A DNA stretch of 64,000 nt from Candidatus Omnitrophota bacterium. GTDB taxonomy: Bacteria > Omnitrophota > Gorgyraeia > 2-02-FULL-51-18. Both the position numbers and the translations under genes were made by a program. Numbering within the stretch: position 1 is the stretch's first letter; the number at the start of each line of letters is the position of its first letter. The stretch lies in NCBI GenBank assembly GCA_022072175.1, contig JAJVIE010000013.1:154030-218029 (forward strand), given 5' to 3'. Of the stretch, positions 24,233 through 33,710 are shown piece by piece. Below the pieces are notes generated by a model. It saw only the letters and a program-made list of their open reading frames with translations, was not told the origin of the DNA and did no database searches.

Positions 24233-25515
24233 TAGAGGTTGGCTCCGAGGTATTCGGCTTTCTTCAGGATGATACCGCCGCCGCGCACGTCATGGTCGTG
24301 CACGATCACGAAACGGCCCGTCTCGGGCACCGCATCGAACGTGTCGAACGCGATCGGCCGGCGGGTCGAGACGATGATCTCGGCGACTTCGTTCTTCGCG
24401 ACCTCGGCGGCGTCGCTGGAGATCTCCTCGAGCGTCGAGGAGTTGATGACCTTGACGATCGCCTCGATGGTGCCCTCGACCTCCTGGGTGGCGAGCTTGA
24501 TCAGGTACTTGCCGCCTTTCTGCAGGTGCTTGGACCCCATCCAGAAGACGTTGGCGTGGAACGACTCGCCGGTCTGCGGCGGGGCCGACGGCAGGGCCGC
24601 GATCTCGCCGCGCTCGACGAAGATCTGCTCCTCCATCTGCAGTCCGGTGGATTCTCCGGCGTAGACGCGTGCTGGCGTCTCGGCGTTCCACTTCTCGATG
24701 GTCTTGACCCGCGTGGACTTGCCGGACGGGTAGAAGGTCAGCGTGTCGCCCACGGCCACCGACCCGGCCTCGATACGGCCGGCGATGATGCGCCTCTTGT
24801 CGAACTTGTAGACGTCCTGCACCGGCAGGCGCAGCGGCAGCTTGGTGCGGTCGTCGTGCGACTCGAAGTGGTCGAGCGTCTCGAGGATCGAGCGCCCCGT
24901 GTACCAGGGCATCTTGTCGGTCTTGCGCACGACGTTGTCGCCGTGATAGGCCGAGATCGGGATGAACGAGTGCGGCCGCACGCCGATGGTCGCCAAGTAC
25001 TGCAGGTAGGTGTCGCGCGTGCGCTCGAACACCTGCTGGGAGTACCCGACGAGGTCCATCTTGTTGACGACGACGGCGATCTGCTTGATGCCCAACAGCG
25101 ACAGCAGGTAGGCGTGACGCTGGGTCTGCTCCTGGATGCCCTCCTCGGCGTCGATCATCAGGAATGCGACGTCGGCGTTGGAGGCTCCGGAGATCATGTT
25201 CTTGAGGAACTCCTTGTGACCGGGCGCGTCGATGACCACGTAGTGGCGCTTGTCGGTCTTGAAGAACATCTGCGCCACGTCGATGGTGATGCCCTGGTCA
25301 CGCTCCTCCTCGAGGCCGTCGAGCAGAAAAGCGAACTCGAAGCCCTTGCCCTGGTCCTCGCACACCTTCTTGACGTGCTCGACCTTGGTGTCGGGGATGA
25401 ACCCGGTCTCGTGCAGCAGGCGTCCGACGAGCGTGGACTTGCCGTGGTCGACGTGCCCGACCATCACGAACTTGAGCGTCTCGGAGGGAACTCCGGCGGT
25501 TCTTTGGGTGCTCAT
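24232..25515 (-). CDS. cysN: Sulfate adenylyltransferase GTPase subunit
   Basis: CysN is the GTPase partner of CysD; GTP hydrolysis drives ATP sulfurylation to APS. The start is ATG at 25515 ([10 protein letters not shown]), in a TGATG overlap with cysD, giving 427 residues. The G1 motif is GHVDHGKS (20-27), G3 is DAPGHKEF and G4 is NKMD. The EF-Tu-like beta domains follow (about 230-425). There is no C-terminal CysC (APS kinase) domain, unlike CysNC fusions. That leaves PAPS production for the nearby sulfotransferase unexplained within the window. Confidence 0.94.
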   Translation of the reverse strand: MSTQRTAGVPSETLKFVMVGHVDHGKSTLVGRLLHETGFIPDTKVEHVKKVCEDQGKGFEFAFLLDGLEEERDQGITIDVAQMFFKTDKRHYVVIDAPGHKEFLKNMISGASNADVAFLMIDAEEGIQEQTQRHAYLLSLLGIKQIAVVVNKMDLVGYSQQVFERTRDTYLQYLATIGVRPHSFIPISAYHGDNVVRKTDKMPWYTGRSILETLDHFESHDDRTKLPLRLPVQDVYKFDKRRIIAGRIEAGSVAVGDTLTFYPSGKSTRVKTIEKWNAETPARVYAGESTGLQMEEQIFVERGEIAALPSAPPQTGESFHANVFWMGSKHLQKGGKYLIKLATQEVEGTIEAIVKVINSSTLEEISSDAAEVAKNEVAEIIVSTRRPIAFDTFDAVPETGRFVIVHDHDVRGGGIILKKAEYLGANL

Positions 25516-26324
25516 CACATGTACCCCTTGGCTCTCAGGCGCTGCATGGCGTAGGTGTCCTCCTGGTCCTGCGCGCGTCCGGCGCGCTCGGAGGTGCGGG
25601 TGGCCTTGAGCTCCGCGATGATGCCCGCCACGTCCTTGGCCTCCGACTCGACCGGGTTGGTGCATGGCGCGCAGCCCAGGGAGCGGTAGCGCTTGCCGTT
25701 ACGGGAGAAGTACAGCGGCACGACCGGGATGTTCTCGCGCTGGATGTATTCCCAGATGTTGACCTCCGTCCAGTGCAGGAGCGGATGGATGCGGATGTGC
25801 GTGTTCTCGTCGAAGTTGGTCTTGAACTGGTCCCACAGCTCCGGCGGCTGGTCCTTGAAATCCCACTCGAAGTTCTTGTCCCGCGGCGAGAAATAACGTT
25901 CCTTGGCGCGCGTGGACTCCTCGTCACGGCGGATGCCGAGGATGAGGCCCTTGTAGTCGTACTGCTCCATGATCTGCTGCAGGCCGTTGGTCTTGAGCGC
26001 GGTGCAGCAGACGATGCGGCCCTTGGTGTGGTTCATGCCCTCGGCCAGCGCCTGTTTGTTCTGACCGACGATGAGGTTGAGGCCCCACTCCTTGGCGTAG
26101 TGGTCCCGGAACTGGATCATCTCCGGCATCTTGTAGCTGGTGTCGATGTGCACCAGAGGGATCGGGCAGTGGCCGTAGAAAGCCTTGCGCGCCAGCCACA
26201 AGAGCACGTTGGAGTCCTTGCCGATGGACCAGAGCATCGCGAGCTTCTTGAACTTCTTGTAGGCCTCGCGAAGGATGAAGATGGATTGGTTTTCGAGTTT
26301 GTCGAGATGGTCGGTGCTGGACAC
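25515..26324 (-). CDS. cysD: Sulfate adenylyltransferase catalytic subunit
   Basis: A 269-residue PP-loop ATP pyrophosphatase. The PP-loop is SIGKDS (33-38); [10 protein letters not shown] and [19 protein letters not shown] are typical CysD segments, and [10 protein letters not shown] lies near the C-terminus. With CysN it forms APS from ATP and sulfate. The start is GTG at 26324 with AAGGAT upstream. It is the first gene of the sulfate activation unit and has a consensus promoter just after the sulfotransferase stop. Confidence 0.95.
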   Translation of the reverse strand: MSSTDHLDKLENQSIFILREAYKKFKKLAMLWSIGKDSNVLLWLARKAFYGHCPIPLVHIDTSYKMPEMIQFRDHYAKEWGLNLIVGQNKQALAEGMNHTKGRIVCCTALKTNGLQQIMEQYDYKGLILGIRRDEESTRAKERYFSPRDKNFEWDFKDQPPELWDQFKTNFDENTHIRIHPLLHWTEVNIWEYIQRENIPVVPLYFSRNGKRYRSLGCAPCTNPVESEAKDVAGIIAELKATRTSERAGRAQDQEDTYAMQRLRAKGYM

Positions 26325-26344
26325 GTCTTTATCCTTAGTTAATT

Positions 26345-26394
26345 ACTCATGATTGAGTTTAAAAAAATATACGATACCTTAGCTAATCTGTCAA
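26345..26394 (-). promoter_or_regulatory. Consensus promoter of the cysDNH operon with palindrome at the start site
   Basis: On the minus strand TTGACA (26389-26394) is 17 bases from TATATT (26366-26371), a near-perfect sigma70 promoter. The -35 overlaps the TGA stop of the sulfotransferase gene. ACTCA-N4-TGAGT (26345-26358) covers the predicted transcription start, and TTAGCTAA lies in the spacer; either could be an operator. The leader is about 34 bases with an AAGGAT ribosome binding site. Confidence 0.75.
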
Positions 26395-27212
26395 CTTAAA
26401 GTTTCTTCGGAGTTATAGAAGACCTGATGGGCCGCTCGGCGCAGGTGGTAGATCGGAGCCCCGACATAATAGGAACGCCGGAGCTTGAGACCCCGGTTGA
26501 GGCGGCGCCCCAGCTCCAACAACTCGAGGTCCCGGGCGTTCAGCCGCAGGACCTTGGCGCGGAGGGCGGGGTCCGTCAGGCGGTAGTGCGGGTACGACAG
26601 GTTCTTACGGACCACCCGGTAGCCGCGCAGGCCGATCCAGCCGTAGATCATCTGGGATTCGGTGTCGAAGGTCTCGGTCATGCCCACATAGTAGAACCCC
26701 CGCAGACGCTCCGAGGCGCGTTCGAGATCCTCGTCCCCGAACGGCTTGCCGCGATCGGTCCAGTTCATGAAGCTTCGGCTGATGTAGCGCGTCATGACGT
26801 CGTTGACATGGGGGTAACGCTCGATCCACTCCTCAAAAGGCATCGGCCGGCCGTCCTCAAGATACGGATAGTCGTTGTCCCACACCTGCCTGTCCTTCTT
26901 GATCAGCCAGTAGTCGATCTTGAAATTGTAATGCGAGACGACCCGATCGACCGGATGACGCAGGACCGTGAAGTAGCGGCCGGAGCGGCCAAGATCCTCA
27001 TGCACACCGTCGTAGGCGTCGTGGCCGAAAACCAAGCGCAGGACCTCCGCCCGGGAGGGTCCCAGGCCGTAGACCATCTTCCGGCGTTTGTCCTTGTACG
27101 GCTGGTCATACAGCGCCAGGTAGGTCTCGGGGTCCATGCGCGCGCGGACCTGGTGGGTCAGGGAGGTCCCCGCGCATTTGGGGATGTGGAAGAAGACGTA
27201 GACGGGTCTCAC
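26391..27212 (-). CDS. Sulfotransferase (Sulfotransfer_2-like)
   Basis: A 273-residue PAPS-dependent sulfotransferase that would sulfate a carbohydrate or other acceptor. The 5'-phosphosulfate loop is HIPKCAGTS (9-17) and the 3'-phosphate loop is VLRHPVDRVVSHYNFK, as in heparan sulfate 2-O-sulfotransferase-like enzymes. There is no signal peptide or transmembrane helix, so it is cytoplasmic. It is placed directly before cysDNH, whose APS product is one step from PAPS. The acceptor is unknown; a cell-surface glycan precursor is reasonable. No APS kinase gene is in view. Confidence 0.85.
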   Translation of the reverse strand: MRPVYVFFHIPKCAGTSLTHQVRARMDPETYLALYDQPYKDKRRKMVYGLGPSRAEVLRLVFGHDAYDGVHEDLGRSGRYFTVLRHPVDRVVSHYNFKIDYWLIKKDRQVWDNDYPYLEDGRPMPFEEWIERYPHVNDVMTRYISRSFMNWTDRGKPFGDEDLERASERLRGFYYVGMTETFDTESQMIYGWIGLRGYRVVRKNLSYPHYRLTDPALRAKVLRLNARDLELLELGRRLNRGLKLRRSYYVGAPIYHLRRAAHQVFYNSEETLS

Positions 27213-27248
27213 AACGGCTAGCTTACCACGTGGACCGGGAGTTTGACC

Positions 27249-27277
27249 TTGCCCCGAGAAGGACGCTCCTCTAGAAT
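27249..27277 (+). promoter_or_regulatory. Leaderless promoter of the CBS-domain gene
   Basis: TTGCCC (27249-27254), a 17-base spacer and TAGAAT (27272-27277) precede the GTG start at 27284 by six bases. There is no ribosome binding site. The -35 is a moderate match only. Confidence 0.5.
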
Positions 27278-27283
27278 GTCCCT

Positions 27284-27715
27284 GTGGACCTGCTACAGCA
27301 GATCTTGATCCGCAACATCATGACCACCGAGGTCGTCGCGCTCCGCCCCGGCGACACCATGGCTGATGCTTTCGACAAGATGAAGGACCGGCTCATCCGC
27401 CACCTGCCGGTGGTCAACGCCCGCAACGAGGTCATCGGCGTTTTTACCGATACCGACCTCTCGCGGGCCTGCAAGCCCCATGAGACCGAAGCCGGCTGGA
27501 CCTACAACCGCGAAGAGCTCAACGCGTACTCGATCCAGCACTTCATGACCGTCGATCCGTTCACACTGACTCCCGAGGACACCCTGCGCCGCGCCACCGA
27601 GATCATGGCGCGTCAGCGCTTCGGCTGTATCCCCATCGTCCAGGCCGGTACCAAGACCCTGGTCGGTATCATCAGCTACATCGACCTGCTCAAGGCCTTC
27701 CTGCGCTTTATTTAG
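27284..27715 (+). CDS. Stand-alone tandem CBS-domain protein
   Basis: A 143-residue protein made of two CBS motifs, about residues 10-65 (MTTEVVALRPGDTMADAFDKM...VIGVFTDTDL) and 85-140 (MTVDPFTLTPEDTLRRATEIM...LVGIISYIDLL). Such pairs form a Bateman module that binds adenine nucleotides or related ligands and usually regulates a partner. No partner enzyme is fused or adjacent. It stands alone between the sulfur block and the heat-shock operon and is expressed from its own likely leaderless promoter. Confidence 0.9.
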   Translation: MDLLQQILIRNIMTTEVVALRPGDTMADAFDKMKDRLIRHLPVVNARNEVIGVFTDTDLSRACKPHETEAGWTYNREELNAYSIQHFMTVDPFTLTPEDTLRRATEIMARQRFGCIPIVQAGTKTLVGIISYIDLLKAFLRFI

Positions 27716-27745
27716 CCCTCGGACCCCCTTCCGAGAGGGTTATTA
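27716..27745 (+). terminator. Probable terminator after the CBS gene
   Basis: Directly after the stop codon CCCTCGGA and TCCGAGAGGG form a stem with one bulge around a short C/T loop. It is followed by TTATTAAC. The U-run is weak, so confidence is moderate. Confidence 0.5.
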
Positions 27746-27939
27746 ACAATACATAGAACAAGCTGTGGATAAAATAAATGGAGGGATTATATGTTATTTT
27801 GGCCCATTTTGATCTGAATCATCCCATTTTTTAGGTCTTTTATAGCAGATTGGGGTTTGTTCAGACCATATTTTAAAATATTGAATAAGTCCTGCGATTA
27901 AGCATCTTTATCAAACATTTGCACGATCGGGCGCTCTGT
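27746..27939. other. AT-rich convergent intergenic segment with a consensus DnaA box
   Basis: About 190 bases between the ends of the CBS gene and clpB are strongly AT-rich compared with the GC-rich flanks. They contain TGTGGATAA (27764-27772), the exact reverse complement of the DnaA box TTATCCACA, and a 14-bp palindrome ATATTTTAAAATAT (27868-27881). No gene is visible. It may act as a two-way terminator region. Confidence 0.45.
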
Positions 27940-30525
<2,586 letters not shown>

Positions 30526-30581
30526 GATCCACCTCTCCTCTGTATGTTAAGCGCCTCGCACGAAGAGCGCCGTGATCCTCA

Positions 30582-31277
30582 TCACGTCACCGTCACGCGC
30601 TTGGGCGCGGATGTCTCACCGGACGGGGATTTGGGCACCCGGACGGTCAGTACTCCGTCCTTCTGCTCGGCGCTCATGCGCTCCGCGTCGGCATCCTCGG
30701 GGAGCGGGAACGATCTGGAGAACGCCCCGAAGCTCCTTTCCATCCGGTAGTACCCGTCCTCGGAGCCGTCCTCTTCCTTTTCGGTCCTGCGCTCGCCGGA
30801 CACGGTCAGCATCCCGTGCTGGGTGCTCACGCTGATCTTGTCCTTGTCCAGACCGGGCAGATCGAAGCGGTAGACGTATTCCTTGCCCGTGTCCTTGACG
30901 TCGGCGTCCGGATCATAGCTCTGGACGAACGCGCCGGGCCCCCTCTCGCTGAGCCCGCGGCTGAAACTGTCCCGGAACATCCGGTTCATGAGACCGCGGA
31001 TCTCTTCCATCTCGGCGAAGGGATCCCAATCGGCCCGGGACGGGCCCAGCGGGTCGGGGTCCAGATGCACAGACCTCCAGCGAACCGGCGAGCTGACGGC
31101 GCGTTGAGCCAGCGGAGCGGAAGCCGGCAGCGGTCCGCTGTACGCGGAACGCTCCGTGTGCGCCGCAAGCTGGGCCTGTTGACGCTTGAGATCGAGCGTG
31201 GTCTTGATCAGATACGCGGTCTCGGCGACCAGCGCCAGCAACAACACGATCACCGCCGCGACGAGTCCCTTGTGCAT
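30582..31277 (-). CDS. Membrane-anchored Hsp20-family small heat-shock protein
   Basis: The 231-residue product starts with a clear transmembrane helix (about 4-24, LVAAVIVLLLALVAETAYLI), a charged linker of about 85 residues, and an alpha-crystallin domain (about 120-215, YVYRFDLPGLDKDKISVSTQHGMLTVSGER ... KDGVLTVRVPK). Most Hsp20 proteins are soluble; the anchor would place this chaperone at the membrane, facing either side depending on topology. GAGGAGG precedes the ATG. It lies between the soluble hsp20 and clpB in one heat-shock unit. Membrane quality control is an inference. Confidence 0.87.
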   Translation of the reverse strand: MHKGLVAAVIVLLLALVAETAYLIKTTLDLKRQQAQLAAHTERSAYSGPLPASAPLAQRAVSSPVRWRSVHLDPDPLGPSRADWDPFAEMEEIRGLMNRMFRDSFSRGLSERGPGAFVQSYDPDADVKDTGKEYVYRFDLPGLDKDKISVSTQHGMLTVSGERRTEKEEDGSEDGYYRMERSFGAFSRSFPLPEDADAERMSAEQKDGVLTVRVPKSPSGETSAPKRVTVT

Positions 31278-31300
31278 GGCTCGGTCCTCCTCTTATCGTC

Positions 31301-31759
31301 CTATTCGATCATGATCCGCTTGGGCTTGACCTCTTCGCGCTTGCCGAGGGTCAGCTCGAGCACACCGTCCTTATAGGACGCTTTGATCCGCGTCTCATCG
31401 ACGCTCGCCGGCAGTGAGAGCACGCGCTCGAACTCCCCATAGTAACGCTCGGTGCGCTGCAGCTGCCGGTCATCACCGGAGGACTCTTCCTTCTTGTGGC
31501 CGCGCAGGACCAGATGACCGTCCTTGACGCTGACGTCGATGTCCTCCTTCTTGATGCCGGGCAGTTCGGCCTTCACGACCCAACTGTCCTTGGTCTCGAA
31601 GACCTCGAGCGCGGGCGCCCACGTCTCCGCGTACGGGCGCGGACGATCGGGCAGATGCCGCCACAACGAGGTGCCGAACAAACTGTCGATCTCACGCTGG
31701 AGATCGACCAGGTCCGAGTAGAGGTAACGCTCCTTATGGCGCTGAGGGATGAGGTTCAT
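31301..31759 (-). CDS. Hsp20-family small heat-shock protein
   Basis: A 152-residue soluble small heat-shock protein with the alpha-crystallin domain (about 47-140; PALEVFETKDSWVVKAELPGIKKEDIDVSVKDGHLVLRGHKK and the closing KDGVLELTLGK). The C-terminal I-x-I-type anchor is RIMIE. These proteins hold unfolding substrates for later refolding by DnaK and ClpB. AAAGGAG lies eight bases before the ATG. It is the first gene after the CIRCE element. Confidence 0.92.
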   Translation of the reverse strand: MNLIPQRHKERYLYSDLVDLQREIDSLFGTSLWRHLPDRPRPYAETWAPALEVFETKDSWVVKAELPGIKKEDIDVSVKDGHLVLRGHKKEESSGDDRQLQRTERYYGEFERVLSLPASVDETRIKASYKDGVLELTLGKREEVKPKRIMIE

Positions 31760-31777
31760 GGTGTTGTCTCCTTTGTT

Positions 31778-31815
31778 TTGGCACTCTCACTATGAGAGTG
31801 CCAGGTTCGGGTCAA
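31778..31815 (-). promoter_or_regulatory. CIRCE-like HrcA operator overlapping the hsp20 promoter
   Basis: TTGGCACTC, a nine-base spacer, and GAGTGCCAG (31778-31804) match the CIRCE layout TTAGCACTC-N9-GAGTGCTAA, with the GCACTC/GAGTGC core intact. The arms extend into the spacer so that ten bases pair. On the minus strand TTGACC (31810-31815) is a -35 box and the -10 falls inside the CIRCE spacer, so bound HrcA would block transcription of hsp20-hsp20-clpB. hrcA itself is not in the window. Confidence 0.8.
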
Positions 31816-31826
31816 AAAAAATGGGC

Positions 31827-32111
31827 CTACGCCTGTCCCCGCTCGCGACCCTCGATCTCCAAGATGACCTTGAGGGCCCGGATATTGACCTGCCGCACAC
31901 GGATGTAATACCAAACGTGCTCCAAGGTCTTCAGGTCCCTCTTCGAATACAATCGCGAACAACCCTTCTGCCGAGGCGGGCTGACGACCTTTTCTTTATC
32001 CAGCTCCTTCAGGACCCACATCGGGATCTCCAACAGCCTGCAGACGACGCCACTGGTGAAGATCGGCTCGTCCGCACTGATCCTGAACTCTTCAAAAGTG
32101 TCGGGGTCCAT
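31827..32111 (-). CDS. HspR-like MerR-family regulator
   Basis: The start is placed at ATG 32111, since a promoter lies across 32131-32159 and rules out the upstream TTG. The 94-residue protein has a MerR-type helix-turn-helix of the HspR kind: EPIFTSGVVCRLLEIPMWVLKELDKEKVVSPPR, then SRLYSKRDLKTLEHV and VNIRALKVILEIEGRE. HspR represses heat-shock operons in actinobacteria and some other phyla. Here it precedes the hsp20-hsp20-clpB unit, which also carries a CIRCE element, so two heat-shock repressors may act on one locus. Confidence 0.75.
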   Translation of the reverse strand: MDPDTFEEFRISADEPIFTSGVVCRLLEIPMWVLKELDKEKVVSPPRQKGCSRLYSKRDLKTLEHVWYYIRVRQVNIRALKVILEIEGRERGQA

Positions 32112-32130
32112 GGCAATGGGTCTCAAGACA

Positions 32131-32159
32131 AGTGTATCTCGCGATCGGAAATAATTCAA
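32131..32159 (-). promoter_or_regulatory. Promoter of the hspR-like gene
   Basis: On the minus strand TTGAAT (32154-32159) is 17 bases from TACACT (32131-32136). The transcript would begin about 13 bases before the ATG at 32111, and there is no good Shine-Dalgarno sequence. A CTTGAG element resembling half of the HspR operator lies near the predicted start. Confidence 0.6.
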
Positions 32160-32251
32160 CTCTAATCGGAAATTAATTTCCTATAATAAGAAATACACAA
32201 GACACTGTAAATAAATATCTTACGTCGTTATTGATTTCGAATTGACCCGTT

Positions 32252-32279
32252 TTCATGCGATGGACGCCTGCGTTATAAT
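32252..32279 (+). promoter_or_regulatory. Leaderless promoter of the DnaQ/GIY-YIG gene
   Basis: TTGACC (32252-32257), a 16-base spacer and a perfect TATAAT (32274-32279) precede the ATG at 32286 by six bases. No ribosome binding site is present, so the message should be leaderless. Confidence 0.75.
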
Positions 32280-32285
32280 GCCTTC

Positions 32286-33710
32286 ATGCTCCTGCTCGAT
32301 CTTCCCGATATCGCCGTCGTCGACGTCGAGACCACCGGCGGCAGTCCCTCCGCGCACCGCATCATCGAGATCGGTATCATCCGGATCTCCGGAGGCCGCA
32401 TCGCACGCCGCTACCAGAGCGTCGTCGATCCGGGCTGTCCGATCCCTCCGTTCATCCAGCGTCTGACCGGGATCACCACAGCCGAGACCGACGCCGCTCC
32501 GGCTTTCGGGGATATCGCCGAGGAAGTGACGGGTCTGCTCAAGGACGCGATCTTCATGGCGCACAACGTGCGTTTCGACTACGGGTTCGTCCGGCAGGAG
32601 CTGGCCCGTCTCGGACGGTCCTACTCCGCGCGCACGCTCTGCAGCGCGCGCCTGTCCCGGGCCCTCTACCCTCAACACCGCCATCATGACCTGGGTTCGC
32701 TGATCGAACGTTTCGATCTCCGGGTCCATCGCCGCCACCGCGCTCTGGACGACGCGGAGGCCGTGGTGGCTTTTATCGATAAAGCCGTCTCGGAGCTCGG
32801 GGATGCGGCGGTGCGCCAAGCGGCCGAACGCCTCCTGGGCAACCGCGCCGCGCAGACGGGCCTGCCCGCGTCGGTGTTCGACGACCTGCCGGAAGCTCCG
32901 GGAGTGTACGTTCTCAGGGACGCTGAGGGGAGAGCGCTCTACGTCGGCAAGAGCCTCGACATCCGCCAGCGCGTGCTCTCCCATCTGTACGCGGACCACA
33001 CCTCCAAGCGCGAGCTCGAGATGACCCAGCGCATCGCGGGTATCGAGCATCACCGCACGCCGGGGGAGCTGTCGGCCCTGCTCTTGGAGTCGGAGATGGT
33101 CAAGCGTCTGGATCCCGTCTACAACCGCCGTCTGCGCAAGGTCCTCGGTCCGCTGTGCGCTCTCCGCTCCGCCGACGCCCGGGGCTATCCGACGGTCATC
33201 CTCGAGCGCTACCGCGCCGATATCCGCGACGATGACGTGATCGCTTTCCACCACAGCGTCCATCAGGCGCGCTCGGCACTACGCCGGGCCGCGGACGATC
33301 ACGGTCTTTGCCCGCGGCTGTTGGGTCTGGAGACGGGCAAAGGGGCGTGCTTCGCCTCGCACCTGGGCAAGTGCCGTGGAGCGTGTACGGGTAGGGAGCC
33401 CGCCGAGGTCTATCGGAGGCGTTTCGCTTCGGCCTTTCCCGAAGAAGGGCCTCTGTATTGGCCCTACCGCTCGGTCCTGGCCCTCGAGGAGAGCGCCGGG
33501 GATTCGGGGGAGGTCCTTCTGGTGGACCGCTGGAGGATCATCGGCCGGATCCGTTATGAAGAAGGTTGCCGGCGCGTCGAACACCTGCCGGGTCAACTGG
33601 ACCCTGACACCCTCACGATCCTGCGTAGAGCGCTCTCGGACAGGAACGCCGGTCTCCGCGTCCGCAAGATCAGCGCCGGAGATGTGGACCGGCTCGAGAC
33701 AGAGGCCTAG
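32286..33710 (+). CDS. DnaQ-type 3'-5' exonuclease fused to a UvrC-like GIY-YIG nuclease
   Basis: The 474-residue protein joins two nuclease modules. Residues about 8-170 are a DEDDh exonuclease with Asp13 and Glu15 in VVDVETTG, HNVRFDYGF, and the final HRALDDAEA. Residues about 195-280 form a UvrC-type GIY-YIG domain (PGVYVLRDAEGRALYVGKSLDIRQRV ... Glu-containing LLLESEMVK). The rest has a cysteine-bearing segment (GKGACFASHLGKCRGACTG) as in the UvrC family. Similar exonuclease-Cho fusions are known in other bacteria and are thought to act in nucleotide excision repair. It lacks the UvrC helix-hairpin-helix end. Its stop interlocks with that of the convergent antiporter gene. Confidence 0.88.
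   Translation: MLLLDLPDIAVVDVETTGGSPSAHRIIEIGIIRISGGRIARRYQSVVDPGCPIPPFIQRLTGITTAETDAAPAFGDIAEEVTGLLKDAIFMAHNVRFDYGFVRQELARLGRSYSARTLCSARLSRALYPQHRHHDLGSLIERFDLRVHRRHRALDDAEAVVAFIDKAVSELGDAAVRQAAERLLGNRAAQTGLPASVFDDLPEAPGVYVLRDAEGRALYVGKSLDIRQRVLSHLYADHTSKRELEMTQRIAGIEHHRTPGELSALLLESEMVKRLDPVYNRRLRKVLGPLCALRSADARGYPTVILERYRADIRDDDVIAFHHSVHQARSALRRAADDHGLCPRLLGLETGKGACFASHLGKCRGACTGREPAEVYRRRFASAFPEEGPLYWPYRSVLALEESAGDSGEVLLVDRWRIIGRIRYEEGCRRVEHLPGQLDPDTLTILRRALSDRNAGLRVRKISAGDVDRLETEA

Noticed and set aside
19180-26345. Shared TAAGGATA upstream of cysD and thrC as a possible operator
   Set aside because: In both cases it lies six to eight bases before the start codon and is explained as a Shine-Dalgarno sequence.
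27764-27772. Chromosome origin at the DnaA box
   Set aside because: Only one exact box is present and no dnaA, dnaN, gidA or parAB gene is near.
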